Assembly (NCBI RefSeq): GCF_002806975.1
Contig: NZ_NIHD01000006.1
Location: 186,001-250,000 of the forward strand
From: Marinobacter aromaticivorans
GTDB lineage: Bacteria; Pseudomonadota; Gammaproteobacteria; Pseudomonadales; Oleiphilaceae
Direction: 5' to 3'
DNA: 64,000 nt
The translations under genes were made by a program, and so were the position numbers. The notes under the pieces were generated by a model. The model was not told where the DNA came from, ran no database searches, and worked only from the letters and a program-made list of their open reading frames with translations. Each line of letters opens with the position of its first letter. Position 1 is the stretch's first letter. Positions 28,585 to 37,185 of this stretch are shown in pieces.

Positions 28585-31125
28585 GTGACCCTGGCTGCCT
28601 ATACACCGCGATCTTTGCCAGAGTCACTGGCCGGTCTCATTTCACTTGCACTTGATCTTCGCTGGAGCTGGCACCACGGCGGTGATGTGCTCTGGCGCGC
28701 CCTCGATGCGGAAACCTGGGACAGTACACACAATGCATGGCTGGTACTCAACAGCGTTTCTGCCGAACGTATGGCAGAACTTGCCGAGGACCCGGGCTTT
28801 CTGAGGCATTACCAGGAGCAGGTCCGGGCTCACGATGCCTTTATTCATGCTGAAACCTGGTATTCAAAGTCTTGCCCCGGAAGCCTCAAAAGCGGTGTTG
28901 CCTATTTCTGCATGGAATACGGCCTCAGTGAATGTTTGCCGTTATACAGCGGGGGGCTCGGGGTATTGGCAGGCGATTTTCTGAAAGCTTCCAGTGACCT
29001 GGGCGTGCCAGTTATTGCTGTTGGCCTGCTTTACCAGCAGGGTTACTTTCGCCAGGCCATAAACACCGAGGGTGATCAGCTCGAATTTTACCCCTACAAC
29101 GACCCAACCATGCTGCCGGTTTCACCACTTGCGGGTGAGGATGGACAGTGGTTGCGGATAACAGTGCCCTTTCCCGGGCGGGACATTCGGTTGCGGGCCT
29201 GGAAAGCACAGGTCGGACGCTGCCAGTTACTATTGCTCGACAGTAACGACCCACGCAACGAACCCGGAGACCGTGGAATCACCAGCGAACTGTATAATGG
29301 CGATCCGGAGAAGCGCTTACAACAGGAAATGGTTCTCGGCATCGGAGGCTGGCGCCTGCTCCGACAGCTCAACATTGAACCGACAATCTGCCACCTGAAC
29401 GAGGGCCATTGTGCATTCGCACTCATTGAGCGTGCGTTAAGCTGGCAAATTGATCATCAGACTGATTTTGAAACCGCACGCACTGCCAACCGGCCAACGA
29501 ACCTGTTTACTACACACACATCCGTGGCTGCAGGGTTCGATGTGTTTACCGATTCCCTGATAAAGCTGTATGTGGAGCCCTGGCTCAGGGGTAGCCAGTT
29601 AACACCTGAGCGACTGTTACAGCTGGGAAAGCAGAATGGTTCCAGCGCTGAAGCAACCGGTAACGGGCCTCTGAATATGGCGTGGCTTGCCCTGAACATG
29701 AGTGGACGGGTAAACGGCGTCAGCCGAATCCATCAGGAGGTTACAAAAGCTATTCTTCAACCGTTTTTCCCGCGCTGGCCGGCGGATGACATACCGGCAG
29801 GGTACGTGACCAACGGGATTCATACCCCGAGCTGGGATTCGCCGGAATCCGACGCTATCTGGACCCGGGCCTGCGGTAAAGATCGTTGGCGGCGCCCGCT
29901 GCTGCATACCTGCCCAATGGCAGACATTCCGGATGCGGATCTCTGGGCTATGCGTCTGGCGCAACGCACCCGGCTTATCCACTATCTTCGGAAACGGTTG
30001 GCCAGCCAGCATTGCCGGCAGGATACGGTCCACGGCGCCGTTAAAGATCAAGCCGCAGCTTGCGGGTTGCTGCTGGATAACGAAACCCTGACCCTGGGTT
30101 TTGCCCGACGCTTTACTGACTATAAACGCCCGGATCTGCTTCTGAAACATGAGGAACGGCTGGTCAGGATGCTCGATAACCGGGACCGCCCGTTACAAAT
30201 CGTGCTTGCAGGCAAGGCCCACCCCTACGATGAGCGTGGCAAGCAACTGATCAAACGCTGGAAGCAGTTTTCACGTCGGCCTGAAGCACAGGGCAAGGTT
30301 ATTTTTGTAGAAGACTACGACCTCGGCATTGCCACCCAGCTAGTGCAGGGTGTTGACGTTTGGCTGAATTGCCCGAGACACCCCTGGGAGGCCTGCGGCA
30401 CCAGTGGAATGAAAGTGCTGGTAAACGGAGGCCTGAACCTCTCGCAACATGATGGCTGGTGGGCTGAAGCCTGGAGCAGCGACGTGGGTTGGGCCATCCG
30501 CCCCGGTGCATCCTTTGACGAACTCGAGAACTCCGACAGGTACGATGAAGATGACGCTCTTGAGCTCTATGAGATTCTGGAGCATGAGGTTATCCCGGAG
30601 TTTTACCAGGCAGATCAGGATGGGTTACCCCGCGCATGGCTGAAACGTATTCGCGCAAGCATGGACCAATTAACAGCGGCATATTCCGCTAACCGGATGG
30701 TGCGGGAATACATCGATGCGTTCTATCTGCCTATGGTGGCTCTGGGCCAGCAACGCACCCCGGAAGTTGCAGCCGGGCTCGTTCGGGAATACTGGGAGAT
30801 CGACCAGCACTGGCCCAAACTCCGGTTCAGAGCGGTAAACATGGATGAATCGGAAGGCATGCAAACCTACACCGTCGATGTGTACCTGGATGGTGTCGCC
30901 GAACACCGGATTGGGGTCGAACTGGTGGCTGAGGAATCGGAATACGGCCCAAGAACCGTTACAGAAATGGCGATGAAGTACGCGCTCAGTGGATCCAGTC
31001 ATGGGTTTGTCTACCAATGTGCGGTGCCTGCCAGGCCGGAAGGGCACTACACGCCTCGTCTCCGCCTGAAAGACCAACGCCTCAGCCTGCCCATGGAGAA
31101 CCCGTCAATCGCCTGGCTGAACTAG
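28585..31125 (+). CDS. glgP: Alpha-glucan phosphorylase (GT35), second copy
   Basis: Second phosphorylase of the DUF3417-bearing type, 846 residues, clearly homologous to but diverged from the one at 17441-20002. It has LALDLRWSWHHGGDVLWRAL (N-terminal domain), YFCMEYGLSECLPLYSGGLG, HLNEGHCAFALIE, GFARRFTDYKRPDLL and the PLP site CGTSGMKVLVNGG with lysine at residue 610, the same number as in the first copy. It starts with GTG at 28585 with AGGA upstream. Last gene of the rightward operon; its TAG stop shares the palindrome CTAG with the stop of the convergent trkH. Substrate preference between the two copies may differ (glycogen versus short dextrin), but the sequence does not say which. Confidence 0.94.
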   Translation: MTLAAYTPRSLPESLAGLISLALDLRWSWHHGGDVLWRALDAETWDSTHNAWLVLNSVSAERMAELAEDPGFLRHYQEQVRAHDAFIHAETWYSKSCPGSLKSGVAYFCMEYGLSECLPLYSGGLGVLAGDFLKASSDLGVPVIAVGLLYQQGYFRQAINTEGDQLEFYPYNDPTMLPVSPLAGEDGQWLRITVPFPGRDIRLRAWKAQVGRCQLLLLDSNDPRNEPGDRGITSELYNGDPEKRLQQEMVLGIGGWRLLRQLNIEPTICHLNEGHCAFALIERALSWQIDHQTDFETARTANRPTNLFTTHTSVAAGFDVFTDSLIKLYVEPWLRGSQLTPERLLQLGKQNGSSAEATGNGPLNMAWLALNMSGRVNGVSRIHQEVTKAILQPFFPRWPADDIPAGYVTNGIHTPSWDSPESDAIWTRACGKDRWRRPLLHTCPMADIPDADLWAMRLAQRTRLIHYLRKRLASQHCRQDTVHGAVKDQAAACGLLLDNETLTLGFARRFTDYKRPDLLLKHEERLVRMLDNRDRPLQIVLAGKAHPYDERGKQLIKRWKQFSRRPEAQGKVIFVEDYDLGIATQLVQGVDVWLNCPRHPWEACGTSGMKVLVNGGLNLSQHDGWWAEAWSSDVGWAIRPGASFDELENSDRYDEDDALELYEILEHEVIPEFYQADQDGLPRAWLKRIRASMDQLTAAYSANRMVREYIDAFYLPMVALGQQRTPEVAAGLVREYWEIDQHWPKLRFRAVNMDESEGMQTYTVDVYLDGVAEHRIGVELVAEESEYGPRTVTEMAMKYALSGSSHGFVYQCAVPARPEGHYTPRLRLKDQRLSLPMENPSIAWLN

Positions 31126-32573
31126 CTGCGCCAGAAAGCTGGCGAGAACACGATCACTACACTCAGGATTTCCAGGCGCCCCATCAGCATGCCCACCGCC
31201 AGGATCCATTTGGCAGCATCAGGCAATGGGCCAAAATTACCTGCAGGGCCAATAATATCCCCGAGACCTGGCCCGACGTTGGTCAAGGCGGTAAGAGCAC
31301 CGGTCAAAGAGGTCACGAAATCCAGCTGCATGGCGGCAAGAGCCACGGTGATCAGCAACATGCACAGAAGGAAGATAAAGGTATAGGCGATCATCGAAGC
31401 AATGATATCGTCACTGACGGCCCGGCCGTTATAATTGCGGGTAAGTACCGCGCGGGGGTGCAGCAACCGGATCATCTGTTCCCGCAGTATGATCAGGGAG
31501 AGCTGGAACCGGAAAATCTTCATGCCCCCGGAGGTCGAACCGGAGCAGCCCCCGATAAACATCAGAAAGAAAAACAACACGAAGGCCAGGGGACCCCAGG
31601 CTGAGTAATCCTCCGAGGCGTAACCGGTTGTGGTCACAACAGACGTGACGTTGAACAGGGTGGCGATGTAATTGTGGAATGGATCAAACGGAACCGGAGA
31701 GACGGCCCAGCGGTAAAGCGTTAAAAGCGCTGGCACAACAAGCAAAATGGTCAGAAACAGCCTGACCTGCTGATCCCTGAATAACACCCCGCGCTGGCCA
31801 TGGAGTTCCCTTACAAAGAGGAAGAAGGGCAGGCTGCCGATCATCATGAAAAACGACGCTTCCACAAGGATCAGGTTGTTGAACTTACCCATGCTCAGAT
31901 CCGATGTGGAAAAACCTCCGGTGGCTATGCTGGTCAGACCATGGTTGAACGCATCGAACAGCGTCATGCCCGACAACCAGTATGTGATTACAGCGATAGT
32001 TGAAAAGGCAAGGTAAACAAACAAAAGGCCGCGGCTGAGGGTCTTCATTCTTGGAAGGGCCTTGTCTGTCCACTCGGAAGACTCAGTTGCGAACAGCCGC
32101 ATACCACCAACGCGAAGAAATGGCAGCACGGCCACGAACATGCCGATTATTCCGATGCCACCTATCCACTGCAGAATTGAACGCCAGAGAAGCAGGTCTC
32201 TGTCCATGGTATCGAGACCACTGAATACCGTTGCTCCTGTGGTGGTAATACCCGAGGCCCCTTCGAAGAAGGCATCCGCGGCAGAAATGCCATCGTCACT
32301 GAGATAAAAAGGAAGGGAGGAGAGCAGGGCGATAATAAACCAGGACGACACAGTAAGGACAAACATGTACCGTGGTTTCAGGTCCCGCGGTTGGCGATAT
32401 GTGGAAGCTATACCCAGCATGCCAATGCCAAATACAATGGAGGCAGACTCCACAAATGATGCTGCATTCGGCGCTTCCGAGCCGAGCAGTAAAAATACCG
32501 GTAGCGTCATGAATATGCTCAACAGCACAAACATGAGGCTGACAATGAAAACAACAGGATAGAGGTTTCTCAA
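31122..32573 (-). CDS. trkH: TrkH-family potassium uptake protein
   Basis: Inner-membrane K+ channel subunit of the Trk system, 483 residues with about ten membrane segments. The selectivity-filter loops of the four pore repeats are visible as GASGITTTGATV, TSIATGGFS, TSVVTTTGYAS and LTNVGPGLG, plus the gating loop region GGCSGSTSGGMK. It starts with TTG at 32573, without a strong SD; a later ATG at 32534 would cut into the first helix. No trkA lies in the window, so the partner is elsewhere. The 207-base region to the divergent ACP phosphodiesterase gene shows no motif I can name. Confidence 0.93.
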   Translation of the reverse strand: MRNLYPVVFIVSLMFVLLSIFMTLPVFLLLGSEAPNAASFVESASIVFGIGMLGIASTYRQPRDLKPRYMFVLTVSSWFIIALLSSLPFYLSDDGISAADAFFEGASGITTTGATVFSGLDTMDRDLLLWRSILQWIGGIGIIGMFVAVLPFLRVGGMRLFATESSEWTDKALPRMKTLSRGLLFVYLAFSTIAVITYWLSGMTLFDAFNHGLTSIATGGFSTSDLSMGKFNNLILVEASFFMMIGSLPFFLFVRELHGQRGVLFRDQQVRLFLTILLVVPALLTLYRWAVSPVPFDPFHNYIATLFNVTSVVTTTGYASEDYSAWGPLAFVLFFFLMFIGGCSGSTSGGMKIFRFQLSLIILREQMIRLLHPRAVLTRNYNGRAVSDDIIASMIAYTFIFLLCMLLITVALAAMQLDFVTSLTGALTALTNVGPGLGDIIGPAGNFGPLPDAAKWILAVGMLMGRLEILSVVIVFSPAFWRS

Positions 32574-32780
32574 TGGATGCCCGAACCAGCTGAACCGAGA
32601 GAGGCGTCAGAATACCTGCGGGGGAAGTCATCCGCAAGGTAACAGACGGCCTGCAGCTTTATTAACCCGGTATTAAAACATCGTCAGCAACCCGCTATTC
32701 AGGCCTTTGGATATGGAAAAACCGTGCGGTTTAATGCAGTCTCCTTTTAACAACCAGTCAATCAACCCGGGAACGTAGCG

Positions 32781-33356
32781 TTGAACCATCTTGCCCACCT
32801 GTTTCTTGCTCCCGACTCGCCTGAAGCGCGGGTAGGTAGCATTCTTGGTGATTTTACGCGGAGCATAGATGTGGCTGCGCTCCCGGACCCCGTGAGACTT
32901 GGAGTGCGTCATCACCTGGCGGTGGACAGCTACACAGACAAACACCCGAACGTTCTGGCCAGCAAACGTTTGTTTTCCGGTGCGCGCCGCCGGTTTGCGG
33001 GTGTGGCGCTGGATATCCTGTATGACCATTTTCTTTTGCGCCACTGGTACGAGTTCACTGATGCCGACCAGGACATGTTTATTAATTCGGTTTACGCAGA
33101 GCTGATGGATAACGAAAACCTGATGTCACCGGACATGAGCAGAACAACGCGGCACATGGTGTCCCACGACTGGTTTGGATCCTATCGGGACCTGGATAAC
33201 GTTGGTTATGCCCTGGACAGGGTAGCCGCACGTATACGCTTCCGGAATTCCTTTGCTGGCATTATTGACGAAATACGACCAATCCACTCAGAACTGGAAG
33301 AGCATTTCTTATCGTTTTTTCCGGATTTACAAAAGTTTGCAGGAGAAATTGAATGA
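32781..33356 (+). CDS. acpH: Acyl carrier protein phosphodiesterase
   Basis: Removes the 4'-phosphopantetheine arm from acyl carrier protein. The 191-residue protein matches the AcpH/DUF479 family, with N-terminal MNHLAHLFLA, GSILGDF, an HHLAVDSYTDKHP metal-site region typical of this HD-like fold, and LDILYDHFL. It starts with TTG at 32781; this is supported because the family N-terminus begins exactly there (compare E. coli MNFLAHLHLA). Its stop overlaps the next gene as ATGA, so the two are coupled. Confidence 0.92.
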   Translation: MNHLAHLFLAPDSPEARVGSILGDFTRSIDVAALPDPVRLGVRHHLAVDSYTDKHPNVLASKRLFSGARRRFAGVALDILYDHFLLRHWYEFTDADQDMFINSVYAELMDNENLMSPDMSRTTRHMVSHDWFGSYRDLDNVGYALDRVAARIRFRNSFAGIIDEIRPIHSELEEHFLSFFPDLQKFAGEIE

Positions 33357-33970
33357 AGTTTCTGATCCCGCTGTCTCTCATCGCTGCACTGGTTTTGCCT
33401 GCAGGGGCAAGTGCAGAAACAGAACCCCAAACAGACGCTCCGGTTCCCGAAACACTGGGCTTCGTGGAATGGGTTGTGATGAACGACACAGGTCTGAGGC
33501 TGAAAGCGCGGCTGGATACCGGCGCGAAAACCTCTTCATTGCATGCCGTGAACGTCGAAGAGTTTGAAAAGGACGATCAGAAATGGGTCAGATTCCAGAT
33601 TCCGCTGGCAGATCACAAGGATCATCCTGCGGAAGGTGACATTGACCACGAAGAAGTCATTCTTGAACTTGAAAGACCGGTCGAGCGCACTGTGCTGATA
33701 AAGCGCAAAGGCGCGCCATCCCAGAGGCGGTACGTAGTTATGATGGATTTCTGCATTGCAGGAAGCAGCCATACAACCCAGTTCTCACTGACGGATCGCG
33801 GCAACTTTTCCTACCCGGTACTACTCGGTCGCCGGTTCATGAGCGATGACAACATACTGATCGACTCCGCCGACAGCTTTATTGCCAGCAAGGAATGCGA
33901 ATACATGAGCCTGGAAGAACTGGTTGAGCAGCATCAGGCAAAAATAATCAAGGCTGATGAAACAACCTGA
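33353..33970 (+). CDS. Exported retropepsin-like ATP-dependent zinc protease family protein (DUF785)
   Basis: A 205-residue secreted protein (signal peptide ending GASA near residue 22) of the DUF785/RimK-associated 'ATP-dependent zinc protease' family, which has a retropepsin-like fold. The aspartic-protease-type motif is RLDTGAKTSSLHA, and the second conserved block is LLGRRFM near the C-terminus. Family members are periplasmic or cytoplasmic and their real substrate is not settled, despite the name. It overlaps the acpH stop by 4 bases. It is convergent with the MocR gene, 6 bases apart. Confidence 0.88.
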   Translation: MKFLIPLSLIAALVLPAGASAETEPQTDAPVPETLGFVEWVVMNDTGLRLKARLDTGAKTSSLHAVNVEEFEKDDQKWVRFQIPLADHKDHPAEGDIDHEEVILELERPVERTVLIKRKGAPSQRRYVVMMDFCIAGSSHTTQFSLTDRGNFSYPVLLGRRFMSDDNILIDSADSFIASKECEYMSLEELVEQHQAKIIKADETT

Positions 33971-33976
33971 TTCAGG

Positions 33977-35353
33977 TTAAAAAACCAACGCCTCTTTCAT
34001 AAAGCTCAGGAATTTATGGTTATTGGCGTGGGCAATATTGACCCGCAGGGCCTCATTTCCAACATTACTGGTCAGTTCAAACAGGCGGCTCGGGGCAAGG
34101 AATATGCCTTGCCGTGCTGCCTGAACGGTCAGGTTCATGGAATCAACACCCTCCGGTAATGGACACCAGATGTAATAGCCCCCGGTGGGGCTTTCCACTC
34201 GATCCAGCCCTATGCCGTGCAGGGCAGACACTGCGTCCATACTGGCATTTGCAACCCTGTCTCTGAGACGTTTCAGATGCCGGCGATAACGCCCGCGAAC
34301 AATCATTTCATGTACCAGACGCTCGGTAATACCGGAACTGCTCACTACCGTCAGCATTTTGATGTCCGTCAGCGATGCGATAAGCTCCGGACTTGCCGCA
34401 ACATAGCCACAGCGCAGGCTTGCCGACAGGGTTTTCGAGAAGGTACCCACGTAGATAACACGGTTCAGGGCATCCAGTGACGCCAGGTGTGGTGTCGCTT
34501 TGGGTAAGATATCAGCGAACGGATCATCTTCGATGATCACCAAGTCGTACTTTTCCGCCAACGTCAGCAGCCGGTGCATCTTTTGCAGCGACATGGAGGT
34601 TCCGGTTGGGTTATGGGCCATCGGCTGAACGAAAAACAGTTTGGGCCTGTGGCTACGAATTTTCTCTTCCAGCATATCCAGATCCGGCCCGTCCGATTGT
34701 CGGTTCACACCCACCACTTTCGCTTTCTGGAGCTTGAGCTTACTGAACATGGGGTAGTAGCCAGGGGTTTCGACAAGAACCGCGTCGCCTGCCTGCACAA
34801 AATGCCGAACAATCAGATCCAGAGCGTGATTCGCACCAAAGGTCATTAATACCTGATCCGGACTGGTACTGATTGATCGCTCGTTTAATGCGCGGGCTAC
34901 ATCTTCCCGTATTACCTCAAGGCCTTGCGGTCGGCCATATTCAAAATCATCAGAATAGTCAGTCGCGCTGGAGGTTCGCTTAAGGTATCTGCCAATCTCC
35001 GAACTTTCCATCCAGGTCGCGGGTAACCGCCCGTCGCCGGCACGTACCTCGTAGTGCTGATTCAGCTGCTCCCGCAACAACGACACCACATCCACCGCCT
35101 CAATCACATGCTCGGAACGGGAGATAGAAGGGGCAGGGCTCGCTGACTGCACATAAAACCCGGAGCCGCGGCGAGGGTGAATGTAGCCGGTTGCCACCAA
35201 CCGGTCGTAGGCGTCGGTAACGGTGTTTTTGGAAACTCCATGGCCTTCTGCCGCTACCCGTATGGAAGGCAAACGGGCACCTGGAAGTAATCGGCCTGAC
35301 TCAATTTGCTCAATCAGGCTGTTTGCAATTTGTTGTGCGCGAGAAATGCTCAC
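33977..35353 (-). CDS. MocR-type GntR regulator with PLP aminotransferase-like domain
   Basis: Transcription regulator with an N-terminal winged helix (SGRLLPGARLPSIRVAAEGHGVSKNTVTDAYDRL) and a C-terminal fold-type I PLP domain, whose lysine is in VGTFSKTLSASLRCGY. The reading frame extends to a GTG at 35410, but I prefer the GTG at 35353: it has GAGG about 11 bases upstream and leaves the repeat array at 35373-35410 in non-coding DNA, as an operator should be. That gives about 458 residues. It is divergent from the TRAP-mvaA genes, so it is the likely regulator of that operon. The effector is unknown, possibly mevalonate-related or an amino compound. Confidence 0.88.
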   Translation of the reverse strand: MSISRAQQIANSLIEQIESGRLLPGARLPSIRVAAEGHGVSKNTVTDAYDRLVATGYIHPRRGSGFYVQSASPAPSISRSEHVIEAVDVVSLLREQLNQHYEVRAGDGRLPATWMESSEIGRYLKRTSSATDYSDDFEYGRPQGLEVIREDVARALNERSISTSPDQVLMTFGANHALDLIVRHFVQAGDAVLVETPGYYPMFSKLKLQKAKVVGVNRQSDGPDLDMLEEKIRSHRPKLFFVQPMAHNPTGTSMSLQKMHRLLTLAEKYDLVIIEDDPFADILPKATPHLASLDALNRVIYVGTFSKTLSASLRCGYVAASPELIASLTDIKMLTVVSSSGITERLVHEMIVRGRYRRHLKRLRDRVANASMDAVSALHGIGLDRVESPTGGYYIWCPLPEGVDSMNLTVQAARQGIFLAPSRLFELTSNVGNEALRVNIAHANNHKFLSFMKEALVF

Positions 35354-35372
35354 GTTTATATCAACCTCAAAA

Positions 35373-35410
35373 GTGTACCAGCTATTGGGCTGGTACAGTC
35401 CGTGGTACAC
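35373..35410. promoter_or_regulatory. Repeat array, probable MocR operator
   Basis: Three copies of a TGGTAC half-site: GTGTACCA (35373-35380, reverse), TGGTACAG (35391-35398) and TGGTACAC (35403-35410). The two forward copies are direct repeats 12 bases apart. The first and second form a perfect 7-bp inverted repeat, GTACCAG/CTGGTAC. It lies just upstream of the preferred regulator start and between the divergent genes. MocR regulators typically bind such paired repeats. Confidence 0.6.
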
Positions 35411-35540
35411 ACCAGCTAACTGTCCCTTGTTGATTCTAATTGCCTGGCCTAGCTTGTACAGGGAGTACTAACAAAATAATGCGGTGGAGTTTTTGACGGA
35501 CAACGTCGAAGAGCACATAAAAACAATGATGGAGAAAGAG

Positions 35541-36596
35541 ATGAAACTGCACATGAAACCTAAGGCTAGTGGTTGCATCCGGCGTACCATAAGCGGCTTT
35601 ATAGCTGCGGCGGCGCTCGTTTCAGGGGTGACGGTTGCTGCGGAGCAGCCTACTGTCAACTGGCGCATGCAAGCCCTTTGGGATGCAGGCACCACACCCT
35701 ACGAATATGAGAAAAAGTTTGTAGAGCGGGTTTCCCAGCTCACAGACGGCAAGTTTACCATCCGGCTGTTCGGCGGCGGACAGTTGGTACCCTCTGCTCA
35801 GGCATTTGAAGCGGTTCGTGGTGGTGCCTTCGAGATGATGAAGACCTTCGATGGATACAAGGCGGGCGCTATCCCGACATTTGCTTTCACAAGTACCATT
35901 CCTTTTGGTTTCCCGGAATCGGATCAGTATGAAGCCTGGTTCTACGAGAAAGGCGGACTTGAATTTGCACGGGAAGCCTATGCCCAGGCTGGTCTCTTCT
36001 ACATTGCGCCAACCGTTTATGGTCAGGAGCCGATTCACTCGAAGTTCCCAATAAACAAGCCTGAGGATGTAAAAGGCAAGAAAGGGCGCTTTGTCGGACT
36101 TGCCAGCACGGTTATGAGCAAATTCGGTGTTTCCGTTACGCCACTGCCGACGGCTGAGGTATACCAGGCGCTGGAAAAGGGCGTGATCGATTTTGCCGAC
36201 CGGGGTGACCTGACTGCCAACCTGGAAGCAGGCCTGGGAGAAGTTGCCAAGTACGTCATTGTGCCTGGTTTCCACCAGCCGACGACCGCGACCAGCTATG
36301 TGGCAAACCAGAAAGCCTACGACAAGCTCCCAGACTCCTACAAAGCGGCTCTTGAAGTGTCTGCACGGGAAATCTCGGGTTCACTGCGACAGCACATTAT
36401 CGCGCAGGATGCGATAGCGCTGAAAAAGTTCCAGGAGCAGGGCGTAGAGGTTATCCACCTTGATCCGGCTGTCATAGCCCGAGCCCGGCCAACCGCCATG
36501 GAGGCGTGGCAGGAAGCTGCAGGCGATGATGAACTCGCCAACAAGGTACTGCAAAGCCAGATCGACTTCATGAAGGAGCTTGGCCTTATTGAGTAA
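35541..36596 (+). CDS. dctP: TRAP transporter solute-binding protein (DctP type)
   Basis: Periplasmic binding protein of a tripartite ATP-independent transporter, about 351 residues. The start ATG at 35541 has GGAG six bases upstream and gives a basic N-terminus, hydrophobic core and cleavage near VAA. DctP-family blocks include FTIRLFGGGQLVPSAQAFEAVRGG and PTAEVYQALEKGVIDFAD; the conserved arginine (GRFVGL) normally clamps a carboxylate. A mevalonate ligand is inferred from the downstream HMG-CoA reductase gene. The first gene of a rightward operon with dctQ, dctM and mvaA, divergent from a MocR regulator. Confidence 0.92.
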   Translation: MKLHMKPKASGCIRRTISGFIAAAALVSGVTVAAEQPTVNWRMQALWDAGTTPYEYEKKFVERVSQLTDGKFTIRLFGGGQLVPSAQAFEAVRGGAFEMMKTFDGYKAGAIPTFAFTSTIPFGFPESDQYEAWFYEKGGLEFAREAYAQAGLFYIAPTVYGQEPIHSKFPINKPEDVKGKKGRFVGLASTVMSKFGVSVTPLPTAEVYQALEKGVIDFADRGDLTANLEAGLGEVAKYVIVPGFHQPTTATSYVANQKAYDKLPDSYKAALEVSAREISGSLRQHIIAQDAIALKKFQEQGVEVIHLDPAVIARARPTAMEAWQEAAGDDELANKVLQSQIDFMKELGLIE

Positions 36597-36618
36597 GGCT
36601 CCCGACAGGTGTTCTTTG

Positions 36619-36643
36619 ATCAGCCCGGGCCTGCCGGGCTGAT
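36619..36643 (+). other. Intercistronic stem-loop between dctP and dctQ
   Basis: ATCAGCCCG (36619-36627) pairs perfectly with CGGGCTGAT (36635-36643) around a 7-base loop, 23 bases past the dctP stop. There is no T-run after it. Such hairpins often protect the binding-protein mRNA or reduce read-through, giving more binding protein than permease; this role is inferred. Confidence 0.6.
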
Positions 36644-36669
36644 GCTCTCCCATTTGAGGCTTCCTTGTG

Positions 36670-37185
36670 ATGTGTATTCTTGACGGTTACTGCCGAACAA
36701 TTACGCGAGTGAACCGATGGCTGGCCATTGCCGCATCGTCGCTGGTTTTCATAATGGTCGCCGTGATTTCCTATGAGGTTGTGGCCCGTTATTTTTTCAA
36801 TGCGCCTACGGTCTGGGCCCTGGAGCTTTCAACGCTACTGCTTGGCCCATACTTTCTTCTTGCGGGGCCGTATTTTCTGCACACCGCCGGTCATGTGAAC
36901 GTCGACATTCTCTACAGCAAATTCTCGCCACGCTTAGCGGCGATCGCCGATACGGGCATTTACGCCGTGATCGTGCTGATCAGTTGCATACTTGTCTATC
37001 AAAGTATTCCGATAGCTCAAAACTCCATCGATTCCGGGGAAACCTCGTTTTCTTCCTGGAACCCGGCTGTCTGGCCCGTAAAAACGCTGATTCCGGTGGC
37101 ATTCAGCCTGCTGTTGCTTCAGTCCATCGCGGAGCTGGTTCATGCAATTCAGCGTATCAGCGGTCGGGAAGAGGCAGGGGTATGA
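36670..37185 (+). CDS. dctQ: TRAP transporter small permease (DctQ type)
   Basis: Small inner-membrane subunit with four helices, about 171 residues. The pattern is typical: first helix WLAIAASSLVFIMVAVISYEVVARYFF, then WALELSTLLLGPYFLLAGPYFLHTAGHVNVDI, a third helix, and a last helix near TLIPVAFSLLLLQ. Start is ATG 36670, or GTG one codon earlier, with GAGG upstream. The stop overlaps dctM as ATGA. Confidence 0.92.
   Translation: MCILDGYCRTITRVNRWLAIAASSLVFIMVAVISYEVVARYFFNAPTVWALELSTLLLGPYFLLAGPYFLHTAGHVNVDILYSKFSPRLAAIADTGIYAVIVLISCILVYQSIPIAQNSIDSGETSFSSWNPAVWPVKTLIPVAFSLLLLQSIAELVHAIQRISGREEAGV

Noticed and set aside
31122..31125. Shared CTAG of convergent glgP2 and trkH stops
   Set aside because: A natural result of closely packed convergent genes; no sign of a special function.
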